Assembly (NCBI GenBank): GCA_029891385.1
Contig: CM057230.1
Location: 38,101,858-38,165,857 of the forward strand
DNA from: Erythroxylum novogranatense
Lineage: Eukaryota; Streptophyta; Magnoliopsida; Malpighiales; Erythroxylaceae
DNA: 64,000 nt
Direction: 5' to 3'
Positions 49,401 through 61,560 of this stretch are shown piece after piece. The translations under genes and the position numbers were made by a program. The notes beneath the pieces are model-generated. The model ran no database searches. It was not told where the DNA came from and saw nothing but the letters and a program-made list of their open reading frames with translations. Each line of letters starts with the position of its first letter. Within the stretch, counting starts at the first letter, position 1.

Positions 49401-49578
49401 GAAGAAAGCGAATATGTGTACACTTTTTTCATGAGCATCTGATCTTTGGACCATCCATATATGTAAGTTGAGAACATGCATAGTGAATAAAAACTTTAAC
49501 CTCCTCAACAAACTCAGGATTAATGAAACCATCAGGTGTTAATCGTCTACACATCTAAGATTTATCAACATTACTCAT
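46430..49578 (-). pseudogene. CACTA TNP2-type transposase, broken
   Basis: From an ATG at 49578: a Transpos_assoc domain (VFIHYACSQLTYMDGPKIRC, FLPIDEVNLHVLRKWFVPKY), with a stop where tryptophan is expected (KS-stop-MCRRL). The Transposase_21 region follows: LPPDHTMVDNFYNTNKH at 49065-48847, RYFSLTPRCQRLYAF, MSHSSNILAWKH-like words, GPMNPNNKIDVILQPLVFEL near 48400, and ISDFPAYIMLSG then TSWFDNHIKLLPPNHLFR near 48240-48100. A DUF4218 region has CVDMKKYKLFRMKSHDCHVF (47704-47507), then KARVEGLICNAYLVEEASTS (47190-46942). A DUF4216-like C-terminus has VYYIPFFSLQRDKSDWLIV (46849-46430). All TNP2 domains are present in order, separated by stops and shifts. Confidence 0.88.
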
Positions 49579-49900
49579 TTCTGCAAAACTATTATTTAAA
49601 AAAAATGATTTCATAGTTAGTATCCTTTATTTCCCCTAAGTTTACAGAACATTTAATCTTTACTTTACAAAACATCCCCTAAGTTCTTACAAGTCTTTGA
49701 CCATTTTCCCCCAAAGTGAAACCGACCTATCCTACCATATAAATTCACAATTAGAAAATTCAACATATGTGAGTATTAGTCAAATAAAACAATATGCCAA
49801 CCAATGTCGTGTTAAAAGGGACATTAAGAAGTAAAAAAAGCACCTACATATATTAAATCCAACACTACCTCGAGTAATCACATTGAATTCAATAACTATA

Positions 49901-50327
49901 GTACGTGACATTGTTATACCAGATGAATTAAGAAAGCAAGTTCTCGCTGTGATTCCTAGGCTTGTGAAATTTTCACCAACAAGCCCTATAGGAGCTACAT
50001 CATGGGTTTTCAGCCTATATACCATCCTAGGAGTTTATTATGAAAAGAATTGTCATGTCAATTATATATGAATTTCTTATGTTAATACTAAGTTTGAATT
50101 CATCACATTGAAGTTCAAGTCTTTATGTTTGAATTAATCACCTATAATTTCATTTCCAAAGTTTGATTTTAAACAAGCACTATGGTACGTGGCATTATTA
50201 TACCATATGAATAGAGAAAGCAGGTTCTTGTTGTGACTCCTAAACTTGTGGAATTTTTCACCAATAAGCATCAAGGGAGCTGCATCACAAGTTTCCAACT
50301 TATATACCATTCTAGGGGTTTATTATC
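49901..50327. repeat. Imperfect 284-bp-period direct repeat
   Basis: Units at 49901-50041 and 50185-50327 share GTACGTG-CATTATTATACC, AAGAAAGCA, TTGTGAAATTTTCACC and TATATACCATTCTAGG with many substitutions. They lie just right of the CACTA transposase start and could be a degenerated subterminal region. No coding role is evident. Confidence 0.75.
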
Positions 50328-52200
50328 CTTAAAATTATCCATAATTATACAAACTCATTCGACATGCAGTAAATACTTATATAATTCATGCATCTAGCCA
50401 TCAATCATTCTAAAAATATTTCGAACAACAAAATACAAAACCAAGATAACCAATCAAAGAACAACACACATTCATATGATCTATTAAAGTAGAACATAAA
50501 ATATGAACAGAAGTTAGAAAACTTACCTGGTCATACGGGCAATCGGAGACGACGGGCGACAAACAACAAATATCTAAATAACATAATGATAACTCATTAC
50601 AAGTTGACATAATAAGTTTTAATTCAAACAAACAATGAAATTGGATTAAAAAATTGTTTCATTTTCAATTAAATAGATTGAAGAAAGTACATGACATTTT
50701 TCTAATTATATTTATGTTACACCAAGATAACCATAATTAGGATGTTGTTTTTAGATAAACTCTATATTTTAACTCATCAATCATCGTTAGAGGTAAAGTC
50801 ACAAAGAATAACATAAAACTGATCACATTATAAATTACATAGTTGAATGACATATCTTGATAGATAAACAATCACAAACTACAAAGAAGACATATGAGGT
50901 TGGACAATTATCGACACTCTTTAACACAGAACACGGTCTATAAGAAAGACAATAAACAATTAACTAGTTTTTGATAAGTTTTGAATTGTATTATAAAGAA
51001 TTACAGTATAGGCAACCTTATACAATAAAAGATTTATGATATATCAAGGTAAAATTTTTATTGATAATTTCTAGTATTTTAGATTTATTTTAAACAATAT
51101 TGTGGATTTCATTTATGGATATATTAAAGTTTATTTTAGAGTTTCACTTATTTAAGAGCAATAACTTAGACTTTAAGTAATATTATAATCCACATGAAAT
51201 ACTACATTAGTTATATAAAAGAGTTATCACCGATTCATCAATCATAAATGACATAGGCACCAATATTAAGATTTTCAAATTATTTGAAGACCCAATCAAT
51301 ACTTTTAAAGTTTAGACATTTAAGGTGATATTATAATAAAGTTCAAGCAATGGTGAATTCATTATCCGGTTTACAACTATTAATAAGAATCAGTCACTTT
51401 CATTGATAAACAATTTGACTTTCGTATTTTCAAGATAAAAGCAATTTAAGTTATGATATTAGGAATGAGATAAAAAGAGCCTATCTCTCTCCAATTATCA
51501 AAACATAACCATGTATTATCTCCAATTCCAATTCTAACTTTGATGGAGGATTGTAAGTTATCCCTTATTTTCAATAACTGGAACATTATTCATAATGTTC
51601 CAAAAATTCTTATCCACTCAATAATGTCCTTAAAGCTGCTTTACCTAAAATGACTCTTTATTATATATTAAGGATTCTTCACAATCTAGTTGCAAGCAAA
51701 ACTTTATTCACCTTTAGGATAAAGTGAATTTGTAACCCTTCACACTTTAGTAAGCAAATATCCTTCTAACTAAATGTAGTACACATGTTATGATCACTTA
51801 AAAATAGAAATAAATTTTTTAATACAAAATAATATTAGTTTCAAAACTTATATTGCTCATCAAAATTGATAAATTTTTTTGGTAATTAGACCTTTAAATG
51901 TTAGGAGTTCTACTTATATGACAATTCTTTGCATAATAAATCCCTGGGTCATATTTTCATTAAAAGAGCATAACATAAGCTAAACCATTTGTTATGTTCC
52001 ACTATCATATGAAGAGAACTGCTTATCCCTCACGTGTCGAAAAGAAAACATTCTATAACCCACATCCTCTAGCTAAACCTAAAATGCATATAAGTTATAC
52101 CCTTAAAGGTCTTTTTCATATAGTAATAGCACTTTAAACTCTCATCAAAAATTAAAAATTCTCTTCTAGATTTTATTTGTTATCAAACTAAGAACTAAAT
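50328..52200. other. AT-rich, nothing recognised
   Basis: Stops in all frames; no LTR end, terminal repeat or domain found. Confidence 0.35.
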
Positions 52201-55200
52201 TGTCACATCCCGTTATCCATGTTAAGGCTAGAATTATGTATTATGAGACATTATGAAGAAATTAGTACATGCATATCATGCTTAAGTTAAATATGACATG
52301 TACATTTTTGTACATTCATATGATTGTACATACATTCATTGACATTTTTCAAGTATAATTGAGTTATTAAATGTGAATTTTCAATTTTGGTACATTTAGG
52401 GTATTTTGAAATTTTTGGTGAATTTTAAAAAAATATTGAAATATGGACCAATTATAGTGTGACACGTGGCAACATGTATATGTGACAAATTACTTGTATG
52501 TGTGATGATAAGTGGCAGACTTACTTGGGTGACATATGTGATACATGCAAAATAGCCACGTAGTCTGATTTGAGTAAGGAAAGATTATACGTAGCTTATG
52601 TTCTGTTTAGGAAGTGATTACTGTAGCTTTTGATATCCACCGAAAGCATTCAGCAGAAAACTCTTTCTTTACTTCTTGTCCATCACGAATTTTGAATCTT
52701 TGTATCTAATTGAGTTACTCTTATTGCTGAGAAGTATAGCTGAATCAAGTAAGTGTTTGTTATTGATGTTTTTATGGTGTAAATATATACATGCATGAGG
52801 AGTTTAAGAAGTGTGGTTTCGGTGATGAATAAACTAGATGGTGGATTTAAGAACTGGGAATTGTTCAAAAACTTTATAAAATAGATTTTGGTTTGAGATT
52901 TGTGAAAATTGATGTAGAAATATATGTTCTTTATCCTAGTTTTGAGAAATACGAATACGGTTATAAGTTGATGTACTATTCATGCATGAATAAGTGAAGC
53001 GTTAACAAAAATGAATTTGAGTGAATTTAGAACTAAGGGAAAAGTTTAAGGTGATGCAGTGTTATGGGAAAAGCATTAAAATGGAAAGTTTATAATGAAA
53101 TGAAGTTGTTGATGAAAGTGAGAAATGAAGAAAAAAAGAAGAAGAAAAGTGCAGGAATTGGTGAATATCCATATATGTTCTATTTTTAGTGTTAGTGTGT
53201 AATCTTAAATGTTGATCTGTTGTGGATGATTTTGAACTGTAATAGGAGTTAAAGGAGTGAAAGATTAGATAAGAGTGAAAAGATAAGAATCGGATGCACG
53301 TATAAGAAATTGGAAAATTACAGTAGAGAGAGGAAGTAAAAAGGGAAGGAGAAGATGAAGAAGCTATTTGATGAAGAAGAGAAGGAAGGTCGCGAATCAT
53401 GATCACGACTTCGTAGGTGCAAGTAGGCTACCGCGATCGTGCAGATGCACGATTGTGACCTTCAATGTTGAGTTTACTTTTGAACATCCTTGGGTATTTT
53501 TATTATAACTTCTTCATTCGATATCCAAATGACTTGATTCTTAAACCAACATACTCATAAGACATTGCTCATCATCTCCACCAAAAATCATAGCCTCCTA
53601 AAATAGATTGATTGATGAATTTAAGATGAAATATTGAGGAAAATTCAGGAAAGTTTATTTTGGAGTTTGGATGTTGCACGGTCGAGAGTTATGGTCTCGC
53701 AGGTGTGACTTTTTAATATGCATGGGCATGAGTGATGATTTCACGCCTATGACTAAATTAATTTGGTATTCATGGCCATGCATGGATGTTGCACAGTCGT
53801 GACTTAACTATAGTTGGGTTGATTAAAACTGAGAGCTTTTGCACATTAAACATATGTCCTTCTTTTGCCTATAACTTCTTCTATAGTTATCTAATTGGGA
53901 TGATTTTTTATTTGGAGTAAACTACAGGTATAGAGCTACAAATTGTTTAAATAAATTAAATTTTGATTTAGTCTCTAAGACTTTTAATTTCTAGATGGAA
54001 GTCGAGTATGGTGTACTATTCTAGAATGAGAACAATTCGAAAAAATTTGGGGTATAACTTTCAGAGTACTGAATCAAATTAAATGATTTGGTGTCACTAA
54101 AAACTTAAGACATTGGAGAATAACTTTCTAGAAGGAAGTGTTGCCTAATTTTGTCATTTACCTTATTAAAATGATCACGCAAAGTTGACCTGAAAGCATG
54201 TTGTTAGAAAAATCTGAATTGATTAATTGGGTTATAAAATTAGTTTCACATTGTTTTATTGTGGTTCAAACCCTAAGGCCCTGTCTGGTTTAGGGGTTAG
54301 AGATGGAAGGGAATGAAACGTAACACACTTCCATCGTTTGTTTGAGGGTTTTATAATGGAATGGAATGGAATAGGATGGAAGTAGAGAGTTTCATGTTAC
54401 GTTCTATTCCATCCTAAACAGTGAAAAAAAAAGAAATCTTCGATTCGGAAGGTTTAGGATAGAACATAAACTAATAAATACATACTACCTAATATACCCT
54501 CAATAATTCTTCTTAATACCAACTCTGAACAAATCATAATATTAATATATTAAATAGAATATAATAATATTCAATATAATATATTTTATTAAATAATTAA
54601 TAATAATAATTTTATATTATTAATAGTAATAGTAATATTTTATATTATTAATAATAAATTATATATATTTAATAACAAAATAAAAAAATATTTAAAATTT
54701 TATTTATGTAGAAATATTTGCAAACAATTAAATAATAATTTTAATATATTTTCTATTTTCCATTAATAAAATTATATTAAAATTATTCTTGTTTGTACAT
54801 ATTTCTATATAAATAAAAATATAAATAAATTATTTTAAATATAAATAAAATTTAATATAATGAAATTTATTAAATAATTAATAATAATATTTTATATAAT
54901 TAATAAAAATGTATATAATTAATAAAATAAATAAAATTTTTATTAATGAAAATAAAATATATTTAAAATTATTCTTTGATAGTTTGAATATATTTCTATA
55001 TAAATATAAATATAAATAAATTATTTTTATATGTAAATCACAAAGAATAAAATAAAATAAAATTAATTAATTAATAAATAATATTTTATATAATTAATAA
55101 TAAATTGTATATAATTAATGATAAATTTAATAAAATTTTATTAATGAAGATAGAAAATATATAAAATTATTCTTTAATTGTTTGTATATATTTTATATAA

Positions 55201-56775
55201 ATAAAATATGAATAAATTATTTTAAATATAAATCACATAAAATAAAATAAGATTTATTAAATAATTACTACTAATATTTTTATATAATTAATAATAAAAT
55301 AATAAGCCTCCCACAACAACCATTTTAATATAAGGGATATAATAGTCATTTATTATATATTACATTCCATTCCATCTATCTTCTAAATATTTCACTACAT
55401 TATATTATAAACCATTCCATCCCTCTCAAACAACTTTTCACTATATTACATTCCATTTTATTATAAACCCTTCCGTTCCATTCAGTTCTATTAATTAACA
55501 TCCAACCAAACATGGCCTAAGTACTAATTATATTTATGAGGGTTTTGATATCTGAATGATATGGTGATAAGAATTCGATAAAATACCCGAGATTGTCATT
55601 AAATACGCATTGTGCATTTTTTATATACATAGATGTGCATAAAGGCACACTTATACATTTGTGTAAAAGTGTGATATTTGTAAATGTGTTTTGTATAGAG
55701 GAGCATATTGGACGTCAGTCATACATTGCCGGGCCATCCAGGCAATAGCATATCAGAACGTACTATAAGTCAACCTAGATGATTTTTCCTAGGATTGATT
55801 GAATTTGTTTGACTTCCAATTATTAACTGTTTGTGATTTGTTTACGAATTTCAGACTTAAAGTCTGAGGGGTTATTTTTTTGGGAGTGTATTGAAAGTGT
55901 TCTGATTGTTGTGAAATTCTGAATGATATTTGTATTCTCAACGAAAATTGAATGTCGAACCTAGGACCGATGATTATGAGATTTTGATTATGCAATACAT
56001 GTGACTGTTATGCATGACATTATGTATTTGATGTATTTCATAAAATGCATGCTCAGATAAAGGCGTTGTGACCAGAGTAGCTAGTATATAAGCGCTTACA
56101 TGTTGAGCTTTGTTCTGTGATTTTCTGTTCCTGCACGTAGAGCTTTGATCCTTAATTTCTGTTCTGACTTAGCCCAATGAGCCAGTATCTATATATGTGT
56201 GTGAAAAGCACTCGGTCACAACAATAATAATGAATCTGGAGTCTCATATGCATATGTATTTGTAAATATCTGTTCTGAATTGAAATCATGATATGTCATG
56301 AGATTATGAGTATTTGATTATTCATGATTTGAATGAATATGTGTGAGATCTGTGATTTTGTGTACTTGACCTGGGTTAAATCATCAATGATGGTTCACTC
56401 ATTGAGTTAGCAAAACTCATAAAAAAATTATAACATGGCTTTTCAGGTACGAGACAGGAGACCAAATTTCTTGAACTGGATTAGAACATTTTGGACTTAG
56501 TTATGGGTCAAAAGTCTGTCAATTGACGTCAAAAATGATGTTTTTTTTTATTTTGTAGTTTTTATCTAGAACTTATATAAAGTTTGTAAAATATAATGAA
56601 ATCTTTTGTCAATGAATGCAGTGAATGGTTTTAAAATTTGATTATTCTTAATTAAGTTAGTTGATGCCATGTATAAGTTGGATTTATTTTTGCTTTAACA
56701 TATCATTATCATAGGATATGTACTTGAATGTTCTTGGATGTTCAGGTATATATTTTATAGTAGTGGGATGTTGCA
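52201..56775 (+). mobile_element. Long solo LTR, gypsy-type
   Basis: It begins TGTCACATCCCGTTATCC and ends GTGGGATGTTGCA, with a perfect 5-bp target duplication TAAAT (52196-52200 and 56776-56780). Without the 1,243-bp Harbinger-like insertion it is about 3.3 kb. No polyprotein, primer site or polypurine tract is inside, so it is a solo LTR. It shares a block near 56391-56425 (GGTTCACTCATTGAGTTAGC) with the solo LTR at 6266-8525 in the opposite orientation. It carries no coding frame worth calling. Confidence 0.85.
54277..55519. mobile_element. PIF/Harbinger-like non-coding element
   Basis: Terminal inverted repeats GGCCCTGTCTGGTT (54277) and, at the right end, the complement of GGCCATGTTTGGTT (to 55519), flanked by a TAA target duplication (54274-54276 and 55520-55522). 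Just inside both ends are GGAATGG-rich stretches in opposite orientation. The middle is almost pure A/T (TAATAATA, AATAAAT). No transposase is encoded. At 1.24 kb it is long for a Tourist-type MITE. Confidence 0.85.
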
Positions 56776-57726
56776 TAAATGGTCACTCAAACATAAATTA
56801 AAGTAAATAAAATTTAGAATAGTTTTGATTTCAAGAAGATAAAAAAGTTAAAGAGTCACAAAGTTAGGGACAAGGCATACACATTTCATCTCAATTTTCT
56901 CATTAACTATTTCTATCATTCATGTAAACATGAAATAATAATCAAATTGGTGTATACATTTTGAATTATCACACCTTTACCCTTAGATTGACAAAGAAAA
57001 GTGATAAGGTTCAAAATTTGGTTATTTAGTGATTAATGTAATAAAGGTAGGTGTTTTAAGAACTCAAAATGATAACCTAAATTCCCTTGTCATTTCAATT
57101 CATGAACTTAATGGTGTGATCTCAATATGCATAATAAAGTAAGTACAAAAAATGATGAATTCATTTTAATTTAGTTTGAAGGAAGGTTGAGAGAATGAAA
57201 GAACTAGCATAGAAAAGAAAACATTATTGTATAAGAGCATATTGCTTTATGTTAGGCCTTTTATTTTTATGCAGATAACTTAATGCCATAGTTTATCTTT
57301 TTCAACAAATTTTCTTGTCCTTAATCTTTTCTTAATATTATAAATCGAATCACATCTAACCTCAACCAACTCTATTATATATATGGGGCATTTGCATACC
57401 TTGATTTATGTTTGAAACTTGAGATTCCTTTTTTTTTAAGTCATATTCAATGTGGCTATATGCAAATTTATCTATACTTCAAGATAAAAAGGCTATTTTT
57501 AACCCTAAGAGACATTTCATCGAACAATTCGTAGGCAATCTGAATTCATCTTTAACTAACAACAAATCACTATTTTTTTCCATTATTCAACCAATATAAA
57601 CACATTATTCACCAATCACAGTTCAAATAATACACAATACTCAAACCAACATTCATAGCATGGACGACTACCCTCCACATACTTTTGCTCCCTTTGTACT
57701 TTCCGCCATTTCAGCCAAGAATCGTC
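56776..57726. other. No gene seen
   Basis: AT-rich up to the gypsy fragment. The part from about 57650 to 57726 is the truncated internal start of that gypsy element in minus orientation. Confidence 0.35.
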
Positions 57727-57741
57727 CGCGCTGATACCAAC
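57727..57741 (-). other. Primer-binding site of truncated gypsy element
   Basis: The minus strand reads GTTGGTATCAGCGCG directly after the LTR end, a tRNA-primer type sequence. Only about 75 further bases of internal region seem to remain. Confidence 0.65.
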
Positions 57742-58070
57742 TGTTACATGAATTGTTCCGAGAATGTGGGAAAGGAAGGAGTACAAAGCGTAGAAGATGA
57801 CAGAGAGGAAAACATAATTTTACTTCAAATTTTCCATACGTATATAAACAGTTACGACTATTTAACAGTGTTAAGGGTGCTTTCGATGGCGACACGTATT
57901 GCCATCTCACATGATTTGTCAAAACCGTTACAACTACGAAGCATTTTAATTATTCTCGTTGATGATACTTACTTCTTCGACGTCATTTGCTTTGTCTTCA
58001 TTTTTCTTTGGTGTCGTTCTCCAGTCTCCACTGTTTCTTCCGTTCATTAATTGTCTCTCGTAGCAATACA
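57742..58070 (-). mobile_element. Gypsy LTR, same family as 40177-40445
   Basis: About 329 bp with plus-strand left end TGTTACATGAATTG and probable right end GCAATACA. It matches the LTR remnant next to the gypsy polyprotein at 40.2 kb, and here the primer site is preserved. The element is cut off beyond the internal start. The right edge is tentative. Confidence 0.72.
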
Positions 58071-58768
58071 CTTTATAAAATAATATGAACATATGGCAAG
58101 AATGATAAAAATAATTTTTTAAGAAATATTTGAAACAAAAAAGTGAAATATGAGAATAACGTGAACAAATAATAAAAAAATATCACAAATATAAAACCGA
58201 TTCTTAATTGCTTATTAGCTCACACATGGATAACAACTTTTTACTTATTGCTTATCAACTTTTAAACCAAAAAGCCTACCGGTCATCTTGATAGTATCTG
58301 TTTCTTGTTGTTCTTTGGATGAGCAAGACCGGAACTTTATCATCAGAAGGTGCTTCAATCTCGATTTTGTGAATAAAATGCAAGGAGGACCCCGTTGAAA
58401 TTACTATTTATGGCCGATTTCTGAGTTCAAATCTATAATAAAGAGTCTTTAGATGAATAATTAATAAAGACATAGTTTATCATTATTTTATTATATATGT
58501 TATATTATCGTTCAACGAAATAAATAAAAATGGGAAAAATATCAATTAAATTCTTTAATACCTTTTAGATAGCTACATCCTCTTAAAATGATGTGAATCT
58601 CGAGGCAATGACTTCTTCTGTTACCCTGATCTTTTAGCAAATTCATAGCAGTGCTTTGTGAGAAAAGGTCCAGGGATGGAAAATTATATTGTCTTATCCT
58701 AGACAACCAAAACCCAAATAATGGAAAAAGTGAAAATTTGACATCATAACTACTCCAAGTATATATAG
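58071..58768. other. Intergenic, nothing recognised
   Basis: AT-rich; only short chance frames. Confidence 0.35.
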
Positions 58769-61148
58769 TGCCCGTTTGGTAGAGCTTTTGTCAGTAAAAC
58801 TTTTCTAATAAGAGCTTTTTTAAAAAATCAGTTGACTGTTTGACTGTCAATTAAAAAAACAGTTTTTAAAAGAAACTTCATGAGAGATCGTTTGGTAACA
58901 TAAAATAAAAAGCACTTTTATTAATTTTAACTATATTTTATTTTATAATAAAATTATTTATGCTAGATATAATTTAAAGTACCATATTGTTAAAATTATT
59001 TATAACTATATACATCTCTTTATGCTAGATATAATTTAAAATTATTTATAACTATATACATCTCTTCATGCTAGATAATTTTTAAAGTATAAGTATCTAA
59101 CCAAGTTCGAGATTAATCTACTTCTTAGATGCTATGGTTTTGAGAAGTTCACTCAAAGAATCAATAGAAAGCCAACATCAAAAGAATGGATACAATGTTC
59201 TGATTATGCTTAAAGGGTGAATACAATCGCCAAACTCATTATGAGTAATCAAGGACAGTAAAAATTTGAAAACAGGTCGCAGAGTTGTTACAAAAACAAG
59301 AATCTCCATAAACCAAATCTTCACTTTGATCTATGTTAATCCATTGATCTAGCTTCAATGCTAACCCATATATATCCATCAGCAGTTCAAGTTGCTACTT
59401 ATATATTCTTCAGTTCCTCTCAAAGGATTGAGCGTTGAGAATAATACAATAGTATATATTCAAGGGATAAAAGCAAGATGAAGTTTAGCACTACAAATTC
59501 ATCTGTGTTGGTTGAGGAATAGACTGCTAAGCCATGCAGATTTGTAATGTTTCTTTCAGAGAATCAGATGGTGCTTCGTATGTCCATGTAGAATAATGTT
59601 CACTTGGATGAAACACTAATTCTTCACCCACACTTGTTAATAAGCATGCTTGAGCTCCATTCAGGAACATATCTCCTTCAGATCTTATTAAGCCAGACTT
59701 TGCCTCATCCATGTTTGTTGCCTACAAGGACAACATTTTCACGACCAAAATTAGTTAAAATTTTCATAATAATGGCATTCAATAACTAACATACGCCAAA
59801 ACTACAAAAAGCTGAAGTTCCTATTAGTTTGTTTGATCTAATTCCAAGTTCCAAATTCTGATCCATATGCTTATAATGACACTACCTATGGTCAGTGCCC
59901 TGAGTTTTTCCAAAGAGTTCTTTGCATAAACACTTCTGCAATATGTATCAGAATCTCAACTTATAATGCTTATCAACTAAATTAACACAAAACCTAAAGT
60001 TAAGGTTGATTCCACTGATCCTGCTTCATTCATTATCATGACTACAAAATTCAAATTGTTACAACTTACAGCTTTTCACATATTCCGATTGAAAAGGGTA
60101 ATGTATGCCCTCTGTCTATTAAGAGGAGTTAACTTACTTTAAGTTGATACAATAACTGTGACGTCATAAAAAGCCTTCAAACATTGTACATATCAGCTCA
60201 ATTAAAGTGAATGCCTTTGATGCAGAGTTTATGTAAGACTGAAGATAATCACTTTACCTTCTCTGTGAACAAAACTTCAGATGTAATAGTTAATTGGTCC
60301 ATACAAACTTGGTTAGTAGTCACAAAGAAAGTCGCTTCCTCCTAAAATTTTAAAGCTAGATCAGTGTTAAGAATTTCCAAAGTTATCAGTTGAAAAAGGG
60401 CTTCAAGGCAACATGAACGAAAAGCACAACCAATCTCGAGGTACAATACATACAAGATGTGATTTTAAGCTGCTGCTTCATTATTTGTAATTGCGTCAAT
60501 TTCATTGCTGGGTTTCTTTTAACTGAAAAAAGAAATTCAACAGTACTGAAGTTCTCGACTTTCCAAGATGAAAAAAGAAAATAAACCTGCTTCTAAAGTT
60601 CTCCCAAGTAGCGGCTAAGCTTCTCAAGTCCTCTCAAGCGGCAGCGAAAGACAAAGATAGATTAGGGATTTAGCAAGGATTCAGCAGCGACAGGGAAAAA
60701 AAATAAAATCAACAGATCAAGAAATGAGAAAAAAGCAAGATAAAACAAGCACCTAAAAACGTGAACAACGCAGACGAGCCAATACCGAACATCAAATAAT
60801 ATTTCAACAAACCTGTAAGTATCGTAGGCATCATCAGAGTTGTTAGTGATTAGAGAAGATGAGAGTCGTGAGTGTAAGTGTACAAAAGAAAGCCAAAAGA
60901 AGAAACGGACGTCTAAAATTTTTGATATAAACGTAAGTGATGCAAACCTTCTACCCGAAAAAGCTAAAATTAGAAAAGCTCCAAAATTTAGCTTTTAAAA
61001 AAGCTGTATTTTAGCTTTTAAAAAAGTCATTTCTACTGTAAAAGCATTTTTAAAGTTTTTTATCAAACACTGACTTTTTCCTTAAAACAGCTTTTGTTGT
61101 AGATAAAAGTGTTTTTGGACCCTCCAAAAGCTGAACCAAACGGACCCA
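58769..61148. mobile_element. TIR-bounded hAT-like segment carrying a gene
   Basis: Left end TGCCCGTTTGGTAGAGCTTTT (58769), and right end the complement of TGGGTCCGTTTGGTTCAGCTTTT (to 61148). Both continue into AGCTTTT-rich and A/T-rich subterminal sequence (58769-58960 and 60955-61148). Flanking octamers ATATATAG and TAGTATAG agree at five positions, which would fit a decayed hAT target duplication. No transposase is visible. The small gene at 59527-60834 lies wholly inside. Two separate MITE-like insertions on either side of a resident gene are the alternative. Confidence 0.5.
59527..60834 (-). CDS. Small multi-exon gene, function unknown
   Basis: Proposed coding exons, read right to left: 60834-60813 (ATGATGCCT..., donor CAG-GTTTG), 60522-60454 (acceptor TTTTTTCAG, donor GTATGT), an exon ending at 60258 (donor AAG-GTAAAG) and 59721-59527 (acceptor CTTGTAG, stop). 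The third exon is best read from 60341 (EEATFFVTTNQVCMDQL), but this leaves one base too many at the second junction and gives a stop. Using a weaker acceptor at 60334 restores an open frame of 120 residues. The product would read KRNPAMKLTQLQIMKQQ near its start and MDEAKSGLIRSEGDMFLNGA later. I recognise no domain. Either this is a real gene with an odd acceptor or a captured copy with a one-base insertion. Confidence 0.5.
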
Positions 61149-61212
61149 TAGTATAGTTGATAATATGCTGTTGTCAATCAGCTAACTCGAGATTGGTACT
61201 TGAAGGTCTAAC

Positions 61213-61452
61213 ATGTATCTTAGGAAGGCAATCAGAGTATGGACAGTCTTGCTGCTCTTGCTACTTATGCTAGCCCCGGAGTCCATCCCCTTCAGGAGGC
61301 GCCTTCGCTCGTCCTCGCCCCTATGTCCCGTGATTCTTACGGTGTTTTGTATCGCAGATATCTGCCCTAATTTTTCTCTCGTTTTCTTTTTCCTTGTATT
61401 AAAAAAAAAAACTTATCTCTATTGTCCTACCCCCATCCTTTTCTACCAGTAA
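61213..61452 (+). CDS. Candidate small ORF with signal-peptide-like start
   Basis: A true ATG opens 79 codons beginning MYLRKAIRVWTVLLLLLLML and then APESIPFRRRLRSSSP: a basic n-region, a leucine-rich core and a possible cleavage site, followed by a basic segment. Base composition of codons 10-40 is clearly richer in G+C than the flanks. The last 30 codons look like non-coding sequence (FFFLVLKKK), so if real the gene may be spliced or shorter. It converges with the PPR gene on the other strand. Chance is a real alternative. Confidence 0.25.
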   Translation: MYLRKAIRVWTVLLLLLLMLAPESIPFRRRLRSSSPLCPVILTVFCIADICPNFSLVFFFLVLKKKTYLYCPTPILFYQ

Positions 61453-61560
61453 ACGTCGGAAAACGATGATTTTTATCTCTACACAAGTAAAAAATGTACA
61501 TATGTAGCATCAAACGTTTGAGTTTACAAGTGACTTTTTTTAATAACTCTCAAATGTCGA

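Larger units (their letters stand above)
43880..49850 (-). mobile_element. CACTA (En/Spm) transposon, degenerate
   Basis: From right to left it holds a TNP2-type transposase pseudogene (49578-46430), remnants of a second gene (46090-44693) and a subterminal repeat region (44400-43890), which is the usual CACTA order. I cannot find an intact CACTACAAG terminus at either side, so both ends are approximate. Confidence 0.75.

Noticed and set aside
57668..58050. Overlapping frames of 84 and 121 codons at the gypsy LTR
   Set aside because: The same DNA is a recognisable LTR with a primer site; the frames are not conserved in the copy at 40.2 kb.
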